From Knoellia flava TL1 (GTDB taxonomy: Bacteria; Actinomycetota; Actinomycetes; Actinomycetales; Dermatophilaceae), in assembly GCF_000768675.1 (NCBI RefSeq), contig NZ_AVPI01000010.1:28757-92756 (forward strand): a stretch of 64,000 nt of DNA, given 5' to 3'. The position numbers and the translations under genes are program-made. Below are positions 8,255-19,022 of the stretch, piece after piece. Position 1 is the first letter of the stretch, and the number at the start of each line of letters is the position of its first letter. Below the pieces are notes generated by a model. It saw only the letters and a list, made by a program, of their open reading frames with translations. It ran no database searches and was not told where the DNA came from.

Positions 8255-9111
8255 GCTCCGACGCGGCGTTCCGCGTCCTCGACGCCGGGACCCGCGCGTT
8301 CTGGCGCACGGTCGGTCGCAGCGTCGACCTCGACGGCGAGCACGCCTGGCTGCGCGCCCCGGCGGTCGGGGCAGGGGTCATCGGGCCGTCGTGGCTCGAC
8401 GCCGCAGCGGCGGCGGTCGGGGGGAGCGTCGAGCGAGGCGGGGAGCGTGGTCTCGTGCCGAACCTGTCGGTGCTCGACGGCCCCGGGCTCGACACGGCCT
8501 CCCTCGACCCGCAGGTCCGCGACTTCTACGAGCACACCGACCGCTGGACCATGGACGCGTGGTCGAGCTGGTCGCCGCTCTTCCAGCCCGGCGGGATGCT
8601 CGTCGAGCACCTCTTCGGCCGCCGGCTCCAACAGCTCGCGCTGCCGGTGCAGCCGCTCGACGTGAGCCACGGCATCGACAGCGAGATCGTTGGGATCCTC
8701 GACCGGGACGGCCGTCAGGTCGCCGCCGCGTGGCTGCGTCGCCTCCGCCGCACCGGCCAGTTCCTCTTCAGCGGTGCGTATGCCGTCCGCTCCCTTCCCG
8801 GTGCCGACCGGCCGAGCATGCACGTCACCTTCCCGCTCGAGAAGGGCAACGTCCAGGTGTTCCTGCGGCCCGACATCCGCCCGGACGGCGCACTCGTGCT
8901 GTCGTCGGCGAGCCGCGCGTTCGGGGGAGACGGTGCCTACGTCGTCGTGCACGGCCCGGGCGGGCGAGCGTGGGCGGCACGCACGCCGATCTCAGAGGAG
9001 TTCGTCGTGCACGTCGACGACGCCGGCGAGCTGCGCACCGACCACGAGCTGCGAGTGGGGCGGGCCCGCGCCCTGCGCCTGCACTACCGGATGAGCCTGG
9101 CCCGCGCCTGA
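8251..9111 (+). CDS. Unrecognised conserved-looking cytosolic protein
   Basis: 286 residues, GTG start overlapping the methyltransferase stop by 4 bases. I do not recognise the family. There is no signal peptide, membrane segment or known catalytic motif. A Trp- and Tyr-rich stretch FYEHTDRWTMDAWSSWSPLF sits near residue 90 and a beta-rich C-terminal half has MHVTFPLEKGNVQVFLRP and GDGAYVVVHGPGG, which could form a lipocalin-like or START-like barrel. Codon use is normal for the window. Coupling to the RNA methyltransferase hints at a shared transcript but gives no function. Confidence 0.7.
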   Translation: MSSDAAFRVLDAGTRAFWRTVGRSVDLDGEHAWLRAPAVGAGVIGPSWLDAAAAAVGGSVERGGERGLVPNLSVLDGPGLDTASLDPQVRDFYEHTDRWTMDAWSSWSPLFQPGGMLVEHLFGRRLQQLALPVQPLDVSHGIDSEIVGILDRDGRQVAAAWLRRLRRTGQFLFSGAYAVRSLPGADRPSMHVTFPLEKGNVQVFLRPDIRPDGALVLSSASRAFGGDGAYVVVHGPGGRAWAARTPISEEFVVHVDDAGELRTDHELRVGRARALRLHYRMSLARA

Positions 9112-9286
9112 CCTGATCGTCGGCGCAGCCGAGGCGCGCTCCGCCGCTGCCGTTCGGCGACCCATGGTCTTTCACAGCCTTTTCCCACCTTCGGGCGGCG
9201 GTTTGTCGCGCACTCTTGAGGGGTGGGCGCAGTCCAGCCCCTGCCGCGTGCCGCCCACCTCGCGCACCTTTTCCCTGGAGGACTCC

Positions 9287-10378
9287 TTGAGCCACCACGC
9301 CGACCACACGCACGGGACCGTGCATCCGCGCCGGGACGAGCACTCCGGGCGCCCCCGCGTGGGTGCGGCCGACCTCGAGCGCACCCTCTTCGAGGTCAAG
9401 AAGGTCGTCGTCGGCCAGGACCGCATGGTCGAGCGGATGCTCGTGGGGCTGCTCGCCCGCGGTCACGTCCTGCTCGAGGGGGTGCCCGGCGTGGCCAAGA
9501 CGCTCGCCGTCCGCACCCTCGCCGACGCCATCGGCGGGACCTTCGCCCGGCTGCAGTTCACGCCCGACCTCATGCCGGGCGACATCACCGGGACGCGGGT
9601 CTGGCGGCCGTCGACCGACGCCTTCGACACCGAGCGCGGACCGATCTTCGCCAACCTCGTCCTCGCCGACGAGATCAACCGGGCACCGGCAAAGGTCCAG
9701 TCGGCGCTGCTCGAGGCGATGGCCGAGCGCCAGGTGACGATCGGCGGGACGACCTTCCCGCTGCCGCGACCCTTCCTCGTGCTCGCAACGCAGAACCCGA
9801 TCGAGTCCGAAGGTGTCTACCAGCTGCCCGAGGCCCAGCGTGACCGCTTCCTCCTCAAGATCGACGTCGACTACCCGAGCGACGTCGAGGAGCTGACGAT
9901 CCTCCAGCGGATGAGCGTCGACCCGCCCCGGGCCCAGCTCACCCTCGAGCTGGAGCAGGTCGAGGAGCTCCAGCACGCGACCGACAGGGTCTTCGTCCAC
10001 CACGCGGTCGCGCAGTACGCGGTGGCGCTCGTCGTCGCGACCCGCGAGCCGCACCGCTTCGGCCTCGGCCACCTCGACGGCGTCGTCGACTTCGGGGTGA
10101 GCCCGCGCGCGACGCTAGGCCTCGTCGCTGCCGGGCGGGCCCTCGCCCTGCTGCGAGGACGCGACTACGTCCTGCCCGGCGACATCTCCGACATCGCGCC
10201 CGACGTCATGTCCCACCGCGTCGTGCTCTCCTTCGAGGCGGTGGCCGACGGTGTCGACCCGCGGTCGGTCGTCGGCGCCGTCCTCGCAGCCGTCCCCGTG
10301 CCCGAGGTGGCGCCGGGCCAGCACGACCGGGCGCCATCGCACGACCACGCGAGGACGGGGCCACCCGGTCATGTCTGA
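9287..10378 (+). CDS. MoxR-type AAA+ ATPase
   Basis: 363 residues from a TTG start at 9287, chosen because GGAGGA ends a few bases upstream; upstream in-frame codons look non-coding. Walker A is GVPGVAKT and Walker B is LADEINRAPAKVQ, followed by the sensor ATQNPIESEGVYQLPEAQ, all standard for MoxR. MoxR ATPases act as chaperones that mature or activate metalloenzymes or VWA-domain partners. Here the next genes encode DUF58 and a membrane VWA protein, the usual partners. The stop overlaps the DUF58 start by 8 bases. Residues after about 345 are a disordered His-, Arg- and Pro-rich tail. Confidence 0.93.
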   Translation: MSHHADHTHGTVHPRRDEHSGRPRVGAADLERTLFEVKKVVVGQDRMVERMLVGLLARGHVLLEGVPGVAKTLAVRTLADAIGGTFARLQFTPDLMPGDITGTRVWRPSTDAFDTERGPIFANLVLADEINRAPAKVQSALLEAMAERQVTIGGTTFPLPRPFLVLATQNPIESEGVYQLPEAQRDRFLLKIDVDYPSDVEELTILQRMSVDPPRAQLTLELEQVEELQHATDRVFVHHAVAQYAVALVVATREPHRFGLGHLDGVVDFGVSPRATLGLVAAGRALALLRGRDYVLPGDISDIAPDVMSHRVVLSFEAVADGVDPRSVVGAVLAAVPVPEVAPGQHDRAPSHDHARTGPPGHV

Positions 10379-11318
10379 GCCGCTGCGCGACCTCCCGCGG
10401 GACGGGGACCGGGCCTTCCGGTCCCTCGACCTCGTCGTGCGTCGTCGCCTCAACGGCCTGCTCCAGGGCGACCGGTCGGGCATGCGGCTCGGTGCTGGCT
10501 CGGAGCCCGAGGAGGTCGTGCGCTACCGCCCCGGCGAGGACGACGTGCGCCGCATGGACTGGAACGTCACCGCGCGCACCGGTGACGCGCACGTCTGGCG
10601 CCCGCTGGCCGAGCACGAGCTCGACACGTGGGTCCTCGTCGACGAGACGCCGAGCATGGACTTCGGGACGGCCCTGTCCGAGAAGCGCGACGTCGCCGCC
10701 CTCGTCGCGGCGTCGGTCGGCCTGCTCACCGACGGGCCGGGCAACCGGGTCGGCGTCGCCCACCTCACGCCCAAGGGGCTCGAGTGGGACGCGCCCCTGC
10801 CGGGTCGGGTGAGCGCCCGCCGCACCCTGCGCTCGGTGGCGGGGGCGGCGCGTGCCGAACGCCAGGTCGACCCGACAACGCTGGGCGAGGCCGTCGGGGC
10901 GCTCGAGCGGCGTCACCGGCGACCGGGGCTGCGCGTCGTCGTGAGCGACTTCGTCGACCCGGAGGGGGCGCACGAGCGGCCGTTCGCGTGGGAGCCGGCG
11001 CTGCGCCGGCTGTCGGCGAGGCACGACGTCGTCGTCATCGAGGTCCTCGACCCCCGCGAGCTCGAGCTGCCCGACCTCGGCCTCGTCGTCCTGCGCGACC
11101 CGGAGTCGGGACGGGCGCGCGAGGTCCACACGAGCCCGACCGTCCGTCGGCGCTACGCCGAGCTGGCCTCCGCCCACCGGGCCGCCGTCGCCGACGCGGT
11201 GCGGGCCGTCGGCGCCGGGCACGTCGTCGTGCGCACCGACTCGGACTGGGTCCGCGACCTCGCCCGCTACATCCTCTCGCGGCGTCGCACGCGCCGGGTC
11301 GACCGGAGGGCGCGCTGA
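10371..11318 (+). CDS. DUF58 domain protein
   Basis: 315 residues. The DUF58 signature is visible as GEDDVRRMDWNVTARTGDAHV, followed by VLVDETPSMDFG, which is a degenerate VWA metal site (DETPSM instead of DxSxS). It is the common partner of MoxR ATPases. Its ATG overlaps moxR by 8 bases and its stop overlaps the following start by one base (TGATG), so the three genes are translated together. It lacks membrane spans, unlike many DUF58 proteins. Likely a soluble adaptor between MoxR and the membrane VWA protein; this is inference. Confidence 0.9.
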   Translation: MSEPLRDLPRDGDRAFRSLDLVVRRRLNGLLQGDRSGMRLGAGSEPEEVVRYRPGEDDVRRMDWNVTARTGDAHVWRPLAEHELDTWVLVDETPSMDFGTALSEKRDVAALVAASVGLLTDGPGNRVGVAHLTPKGLEWDAPLPGRVSARRTLRSVAGAARAERQVDPTTLGEAVGALERRHRRPGLRVVVSDFVDPEGAHERPFAWEPALRRLSARHDVVVIEVLDPRELELPDLGLVVLRDPESGRAREVHTSPTVRRRYAELASAHRAAVADAVRAVGAGHVVVRTDSDWVRDLARYILSRRRTRRVDRRAR

Positions 11319-12265
11319 TGGACCTGCTCGCCCCGCTCTGGCTCCTGCTGCTCCTTCCCCTCCTCGCGCTCGCCGTCACCTACGTCGTGCTCCAGCGTCG
11401 ACGACGCCGGTATGCCGTCCGCTTCGCCTCCCTGCCGCTCCTCGAGAAGGTGGCCCCCGAGCAACCCGGATGGCGGCGGCACGCCCCCGCCGCGGCGTTC
11501 GTCCTCGCGCTCGCCGCGCTGGCCCTCGCCGCCGCCCGGCCCGTCATCGACGTCCGGGTGCCGCACGAGAGGGCCACCCTTATCGTCGCCATCGACGTCT
11601 CGCGCTCGATGGAGGCCACCGACGTCGAGCCATCGCGGATGGAGGCCGCCCGTCAGGCAGCGGCCGCGTTCATCGAGAGCCTGCCCGAGACGTTCAACGT
11701 CGGGCTCGTGACCTTCTCCGGGGCGACGTCGGTCGTCGCCACCCCGACGACCGACCACGAGGCCGTGGCCGCCGCCCTCGAGGGCCTGCCGATGGCCAAC
11801 AGCACCGCCATCGGCGAGGCCGTCTTCACCTCGCTCGACCAGGTCGCCGCCATGGCCAGGGGCGAGGAGGACGTCGACGTCCCGGCTCGGATCGTCCTGC
11901 TCTCCGACGGCACGAACACGACCGGGCGCAGCCCCGACGAGGCTGCTGTCGCGGCCACCGAGGCCGCGGTGCCGGTGTCGACGATCGCCTACGGCACCCA
12001 GGACGGGACGGTCGAGATCCAGGGCAACATCGTCCCCGTCCCGGTGGACGTCGCGGCCCTCGCCGCCCTCGCCGAGGACACGGGGGGCCAGGCCTACACC
12101 GCGGAGAGCGGCGACGAGCTCGCCGAGGTCTACGACGACATCGGGTCCTCGATCGGGTGGCGCACCGAACCACGCGAGATCACCCCCTACCTCTCGGCCG
12201 CCGGGTTCCTCCTCGGCCTTGCCGCCGGCGCCATGTCACTGCGCTGGTTCGCGCGGCTCCCGTGA
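11318..12265 (+). CDS. Membrane-anchored von Willebrand factor A (BatA-like) protein
   Basis: 315 residues. Two N-terminal membrane segments (about 3-25 and 58-77) precede a VWA domain that starts near residue 88. The MIDAS metal motif is intact: IAIDVSRSMEATD gives DxSxS, with the distal Thr in ANSTAIGEA and Asp in VLLSDGTNTTG. A last hydrophobic segment lies at about 290-308. This layout (two spans, VWA, one span) is that of BatA-type proteins in MoxR operons. The VWA domain faces outside and probably binds a partner through a bound divalent metal. Confidence 0.9.
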   Translation: MDLLAPLWLLLLLPLLALAVTYVVLQRRRRRYAVRFASLPLLEKVAPEQPGWRRHAPAAAFVLALAALALAAARPVIDVRVPHERATLIVAIDVSRSMEATDVEPSRMEAARQAAAAFIESLPETFNVGLVTFSGATSVVATPTTDHEAVAAALEGLPMANSTAIGEAVFTSLDQVAAMARGEEDVDVPARIVLLSDGTNTTGRSPDEAAVAATEAAVPVSTIAYGTQDGTVEIQGNIVPVPVDVAALAALAEDTGGQAYTAESGDELAEVYDDIGSSIGWRTEPREITPYLSAAGFLLGLAAGAMSLRWFARLP

Positions 12266-12299
12266 GCAGTCCTCGAGCAGCAGAGAGGCGATGGCAGCG

Positions 12300-13280
12300 A
12301 TGACGCACCCGTCGACGACACCTCCACCCGAGCGATGGGACGCGCCCCCGCCCCCGGCCCCGCCCCGGCCTCCGCCGCTGTTCGCACCACCCCCGCTGCC
12401 GGTCCCGTCGGACGACTGGCGCGGTCTCGGTGAGCCGGCCGGACCCGACTTCCTCCGACGTGGCCTGCCCTCGCCGCTGGGTCCGCGGCCGGCCGAACCC
12501 GTCGACGTCACCACGGACCCGTCCGACGGCGAGCGGCGTGGCCCGCGCCTGCCCACGCTGCTCCTCGTCGCAGCACTGAGCGGGGGAGTCGCGGGCACCG
12601 GTGCTGCGCTCCTGCTGGGCGACGACGATGCCCCGCCGTCGTCGCGCATCGCCGTCGAGCGACCCTCTGCCCGCACCCCGGCCTCCGGCGGCGGCACCGA
12701 AGAAGGCGCGGCGCAGGCGATCCTCCCGAGCGTCGTCCAGGTGCGCGCAGGCGGCACGACCGGATCCGGCTTCGTGCTGGACGACCGCGGGCACGTCATG
12801 ACCAACCACCACGTCATCGACGACGCGACGGCCGTGACGCTGCAGCTCGCGGACGGCCGCCTCGTCGGGGCCCGGGTCATGGGCAGCAGCGAGGCGGACG
12901 ACATCGCCGTCCTCGAGACCGACCCGCAGGGGCTCGAACCCGCGCGGATCGGTCAGTCGGGCTCACTGCGGATCGGCCAGCCGGTCATCGCGGTCGGCTC
13001 GCCCCTCGGGCTCGACGGCACCGTGACCGGCGGGATCATCAGCGCCGTCGACCGGGACGCCCGGCTCGGCGGGGGAGCGAGCCAGCGCGTCATCCAGACC
13101 GACGCCTCGATCAACCCGGGCAACTCGGGTGGCCCGCTCGTCAACCTCGACGGCCAGGTCGTCGGCGTCAACACCGCCATCGCGACCGTCGGCGGCCGCA
13201 CCGCGGGATCGATCGGCATCGGCTTCGCCGTCCCCATCGACCGGGCGGTCGCCGTGGCCGAGGACATCATCGACGGGTGA
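12300..13280 (+). CDS. Membrane-anchored trypsin-like serine protease (HtrA type, no PDZ domain)
   Basis: 326 residues from ATG 12300; an in-frame ATG at 12291 is too close to the GAGAGG at 12283-12288. A Pro-rich cytosolic tail of about 85 residues leads to one membrane segment (LPTLLLVAALSGGVAG region), then the protease. The triad is complete: His in TNHHVID, Asp in DDIAVLE, Ser in GNSGGPL. The protein ends right after the protease barrel, so the PDZ domain usual in DegP/HtrA/PepD is missing. The stop codon is followed by non-coding repeats, so this is the natural end and not a visible frameshift. It follows the MoxR/VWA genes closely and may share their transcript. Confidence 0.88.
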   Translation: MTHPSTTPPPERWDAPPPPAPPRPPPLFAPPPLPVPSDDWRGLGEPAGPDFLRRGLPSPLGPRPAEPVDVTTDPSDGERRGPRLPTLLLVAALSGGVAGTGAALLLGDDDAPPSSRIAVERPSARTPASGGGTEEGAAQAILPSVVQVRAGGTTGSGFVLDDRGHVMTNHHVIDDATAVTLQLADGRLVGARVMGSSEADDIAVLETDPQGLEPARIGQSGSLRIGQPVIAVGSPLGLDGTVTGGIISAVDRDARLGGGASQRVIQTDASINPGNSGGPLVNLDGQVVGVNTAIATVGGRTAGSIGIGFAVPIDRAVAVAEDIIDG

Positions 13281-13318
13281 GCGGACGGCATACGCGGTGG
13301 TGGGCGGACGGCATACGC
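13281..13318. repeat. Direct repeat GCGGACGGCATACGC x2 (period 23)
   Basis: The 15-mer GCGGACGGCATACGC occurs at 13281-13295 and again at 13304-13318, immediately after the protease stop codon. The core GCGGACGGCATAC also occurs in the spacer at 38550-38562 and, as both arms of a hairpin, at 54666-54706. It embeds the octamer GTATGCCG that is over-represented in this window. Confidence 0.85.
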
Positions 13319-13389
13319 CACGTGGTCGGGTGGGTCGTGCGCGAGGCGACGGTTCCTCCTGTTCCACCGTCCGCGCCGACGTGGGAGGG

Positions 13390-13432
13390 TTGGACACGAC
13401 GACCTCCGGCCTAGTATCTTGACGTCAAGATA
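13390..13432 (+). promoter_or_regulatory. Aconitase promoter with 18-bp palindromic operator
   Basis: TTGGAC (13390-13395), a 16-base spacer and TAGTAT (13412-13417) make a good -35/-10 pair. Overlapping the -10 is TATCTTGACGTCAAGATA (13415-13432), a perfect 18-bp palindrome. The position over the -10 and start site is that of a repressor operator. The TTGA...TCAA core resembles sites of MarR-family PecS/UrtR/TamR regulators; in Streptomyces TamR controls aconitase. The match to TamR is inference. Confidence 0.7.
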
Positions 13433-13479
13433 AATCAGGTGGACCGACACACGCGATGACGCGCGGAAGGAGCAGGCTC

Positions 13480-16278
<2,799 letters not shown>

Positions 16279-16300
16279 CGAGACCCGTCGCACAGACGAC

Positions 16301-16338
16301 GACGCCGGTATGCCGTGACCTCACGGCATACCGGCGTC
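16301..16338 (+). terminator. Perfect 18-bp inverted repeat after acnA
   Basis: GACGCCGGTATGCCGTGA (16301-16318) and its exact complement (16321-16338) are separated by CC. The stem begins 23 bases after the aconitase stop. There is no T-run, as is common for actinobacterial terminators. Both arms contain GTATGCCG, the over-represented octamer. Confidence 0.75.
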
Positions 16339-16471
16339 TCGCGTTCCCGGGTGGGCGGGTCTCGTGCTCAGGCTTCCGGAAAACCACCCGTTCGGGGGGT
16401 GTTCTGGGACCCTGACCTGCGCTTTGGTGGTGTTAACGGTCCCGTACTAGTTCGGCTGGGGGGTGGAACCG

Positions 16472-17419
16472 ATGACCTTGTGGTCCCGACGTGTCAGTTC
16501 GGTCCGGCTCCTGCTCTGCGCCGTCTTCATGGGAGTCGCGTTCATCCTCGCCTCGTGGACCTCGGCCCGGGCCGACGACAAGGGACTGCTGTCATCCGTG
16601 ACCGGGTCGGCTCCGACGGTGGGGCGGGTCGTCGAGAAGGCCACCGACGGGGTTGTGTCGACGTCCGCGGCCGTGCCGGTCGTCGAGCTCGAGCCAGTGG
16701 TTTCGCCCGTCGTCGCCGAGGTCGAGAAGGTCTCCGAGAAGCCCCTCGCCGCGGTGGACCGAACGACGGCAGACACCGTCGAGACGACGTCGAAAGCGTT
16801 GTCCGACAGCACTGCTCGCATCACCGCGACCGTGAAGGACGTCGCCCACGTGAGGGCGGCCATCGTCGATCCGGTGGTCGAGGTCGTCGAGGTGGTCGTG
16901 CCGATCGAGCCGCACGGGGACCCGACTGACCCGGCTCCTCTGCCAGGCCTCCCCGACGTCGTTGATGAGGTCCTCGACGTCATCGAGCCAGACGGCGGAG
17001 CGCCGGGTGCGTCCCGGGACCTCGTTGCCGTGGCGAAGCCGGTGGCCGTCGCACCCGTCACGACCGCGGTATCGAGTCCCACGGCTGTGATGGCGCAGAC
17101 GTCATCGGGTAAGGATTCCTCTCGCGCAGTGCTGTCGGACCTCTCTGGGACCAAGCCCGCGCCGGAGATGACGCCCGGGCACGGGGTCCGTTCATCCGGT
17201 GAGCGGCTTCCAGCCGGCTTGCCCGGTGGACCCCTCGGCGTGGTGGCTGAAGGGGCGATTGCCCCGAGCTCTGGCGGTTCGTCGACCTCCGGCGGAGCCG
17301 ATGGCGCCCTGATGGCGCCACTGTTCGACCTTCCGGAGCTCGCCTCCGTCTCCGTGGCGAGTGTCCAGCTCTGCCACGCCCCGGGTCCGTGTGCCGACCC
17401 GGGTTCTCGACCTGGTTGA
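16472..17419 (+). CDS. Secreted Val/Pro/Ser-rich protein of unknown function
   Basis: 315 residues from ATG 16472 (GTG 16463 is possible). A clear signal peptide (RRVSSVRLLLCAVFMGVAF, cleavage after TSARA) leads to a low-complexity chain rich in Val, Pro, Ser, Thr and Asp: VVEKATDGVVSTSAAVP, EVVEVVVPIEP. The only cysteines of the mature chain are in the extreme C-terminus (QLCHAPGPCADPG). No sortase signal or membrane anchor is seen at the end. I do not recognise a family. It directly precedes the chaplin-like gene, and both signal peptides end in A-DD, so the two may be co-secreted cell-surface components. GC and codon use are slightly lower than in neighbours. Confidence 0.75.
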   Translation: MTLWSRRVSSVRLLLCAVFMGVAFILASWTSARADDKGLLSSVTGSAPTVGRVVEKATDGVVSTSAAVPVVELEPVVSPVVAEVEKVSEKPLAAVDRTTADTVETTSKALSDSTARITATVKDVAHVRAAIVDPVVEVVEVVVPIEPHGDPTDPAPLPGLPDVVDEVLDVIEPDGGAPGASRDLVAVAKPVAVAPVTTAVSSPTAVMAQTSSGKDSSRAVLSDLSGTKPAPEMTPGHGVRSSGERLPAGLPGGPLGVVAEGAIAPSSGGSSTSGGADGALMAPLFDLPELASVSVASVQLCHAPGPCADPGSRPG

Positions 17420-17427
17420 TGCCGCTC

Positions 17428-17475
17428 CGGCGCCGCTTCTTGGCGCCGTTCGAGCCCTTGCCCGCGTCAGCGGGC
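17428..17475 (+). terminator. Two small hairpins between the secreted-protein genes
   Basis: CGGCGCC (17428-17434) pairs with GGCGCCG (17442-17448), and GCCCGC (17460-17465) pairs with GCGGGC (17470-17475). They fill the 86-base gap before the chaplin-like gene and end 19 bases before its ribosome site. They could attenuate transcription or set the ratio of the two secreted proteins. Confidence 0.5.
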
Positions 17476-17505
17476 GCCAAAGCATCAACTTCGAAAGGAA
17501 CGACC

Positions 17506-18924
17506 ATGCACGTATCCATGAGACGGGGGCTCCAGATCGCCCTCGTGGTCGGCGGAGGGGTTCTCTTCTCCGCCCAGGCACAGGCCGACGACACGACGGG
17601 CTCGCAGAGCCTGCTCGGCGGCAACCAAGTGGTGGCACCGGTGTCGGTGCCGGTGACGGTGAGCGGGAACTCGGTCTCCGTGGTCGGGGACTCGTCCTCG
17701 TCGGGTTCGGACGCCGGCTCGTCGACCGGTGGTGGCGGTGGCGCTGCCTCGTCGACGTCGGGTGAGGACTCGGCGGCCGGAGGGAACCAGGCCTCGGCGC
17801 CGGTGTCGGTGCCCGTCACGGTGAGCGGGAACTCGGTCTCTGTGCTCGGGGACTCGTCCTCGTCGGGTTCGGAGTCAAGCTCGTCGTCCGGTGGCGCGAG
17901 CGGTGGTTCGGCTGCGGGTGAGACCTCGGGTGAGGACTCGGTTGCGGGTGGGAACCAGGTGACCGCTCCGGTCACGGCTCCGGTGACGGCCGGCGGCAAC
18001 GCCGTGTCGGTGATCGGCGACTCGTCGTCGTCGGGTTCGGACGCCGACTCGTCGAGCGGTGGCACGAGCGGTGGTTCGACCGCTGCTGGTGAGACCTCGG
18101 GTGAGGACTCGGCCGTGGGTGGGAACCAGGTGAGCGCGCCGGTGACTGCTCCGGTGACCGCCGGTGGCAACGCCGTGTCGGTGATCGGTGACTCGTCCTC
18201 GTCGGGTTCGGACGCCGGCTCGTCGTCCGGTGGCACGAGCGGTGGTTCGGCTGCGGGTGAGACCTCGGGTGAGGACTCGGCCGTGGGTGGGAACCAGGTG
18301 AGCGCGCCGGTGACTGCTCCGGTGACCGCCGGTGGCAACGCCGTCTCCGTCATCGGTGACGCGACGAGCACAGGCTCCGACACGTCCGCGCCCTCGACCG
18401 GTGGAAGCACCAGCCAGCCGGGCACCTCCGGTGACGACTCGACCGGCGGGGGCAATCAGGTGGACCTGCCGGTCGCCGCTCCTGTGACGATCGGCGGCAA
18501 CGCCGTGTCCGTCGTCGGCGACGCCACGACAGAGGGCTCGACGACGCCCTCCGACCCGACGACTCCGACCGAACCGACGGACCCCGGAACCCCGGGAGAG
18601 CCGACGGACCCCGGAACCCCGGGAGAGCCGACCGACCCGGGAACCCCCGGAGAGCCGACCGACCCCGGAGTGCCGACCGAGCCGGGCAACCCCGCGGACC
18701 CGGGAGACACGGGCGACCGTGGTGACGACCAGGGCGCGAGCCGCAGCAACGGCCCGACCCGGACGTCGATCACGACAGTCGCCGCGGACGGCTCGATGGG
18801 TGAGCTCGCCCAGACGGGGGCCGATGTCACCGTCCTCGTCGGGTCCGCCCTCGCCCTTCTCCTGCTCGGCGGTCTCCTCTCCGGTGCGTCCCGCCGCCGG
18901 CTCGCGGAGGTGGCGCAGGGCTGA
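17506..18924 (+). CDS. Cell-wall-anchored protein with six chaplin-like repeats and LAxTG sortase signal
   Basis: 472 residues; ATG 17506 with AAAGGAA just upstream. Signal peptide to about residue 28 (SAQAQA-DD). Six repeats of the form GGNQ..APV..PVT.GGNAVSV.GD occur at about 38-62, 92-116, 148-172, 205-229, 261-285 and 315-339, spaced 54-57 residues by Ser/Gly linkers. They match the chaplin (DUF320) core GN..VPV.V.GN.V.V.G of hydrophobic surface proteins. A collagen-like stretch of TDPGTPGEP units lies at 352-398. The C-terminus has LAQTG (434-438), a membrane span (440-460) and SRRR, the layout of a class E sortase substrate. Streptomyces long chaplins carry two repeats, so six is unusual. 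Unlike many chaplins, the repeats have no cysteines. Confidence 0.82.
   Translation: MHVSMRRGLQIALVVGGGVLFSAQAQADDTTGSQSLLGGNQVVAPVSVPVTVSGNSVSVVGDSSSSGSDAGSSTGGGGGAASSTSGEDSAAGGNQASAPVSVPVTVSGNSVSVLGDSSSSGSESSSSSGGASGGSAAGETSGEDSVAGGNQVTAPVTAPVTAGGNAVSVIGDSSSSGSDADSSSGGTSGGSTAAGETSGEDSAVGGNQVSAPVTAPVTAGGNAVSVIGDSSSSGSDAGSSSGGTSGGSAAGETSGEDSAVGGNQVSAPVTAPVTAGGNAVSVIGDATSTGSDTSAPSTGGSTSQPGTSGDDSTGGGNQVDLPVAAPVTIGGNAVSVVGDATTEGSTTPSDPTTPTEPTDPGTPGEPTDPGTPGEPTDPGTPGEPTDPGVPTEPGNPADPGDTGDRGDDQGASRSNGPTRTSITTVAADGSMGELAQTGADVTVLVGSALALLLLGGLLSGASRRRLAEVAQG
17617..18522 (+). repeat. Six tandem 160-170-bp coding repeats
   Basis: The chaplin-like units form near-direct DNA repeats. The third to fifth units are almost identical over long stretches (for example GGTGACTGCTCCGGTGACCG occurs twice about 168 bases apart), which suggests recent duplication or gene conversion. 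The copy number may vary between strains. Confidence 0.8.
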
Positions 18925-19010
18925 GTCGAGCGGAGGCTCGGCCGGGGTCGCGTCCACGTGGCGCGCACCCCGGCCCGGCCGCGCCCATGTGCCGTGCCAC
19001 GAAGCGGCGC

Positions 19011-19016
19011 TAGTGT
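19011..19016 (+). promoter_or_regulatory. TAGTGT -10 box of a probable leaderless transcript
   Basis: TAGTGT ends six bases before the ATG at 19023, the spacing expected when transcription begins at the start codon. No ribosome site lies between. A clear -35 is not visible. Confidence 0.5.
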
Positions 19017-19022
19017 CGGACG

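Noticed and set aside
17058..18455. Repetitive antisense frame over the chaplin-like gene
   Set aside because: Mirror of the sense repeats; no start signal, and the sense frame has a signal peptide and sortase anchor.
17617..18522. Regular repeats considered as a CRISPR array
   Set aside because: Period of 160-170 bases, in-frame and coding for chaplin-like units; no short repeats with unique spacers and no cas genes.
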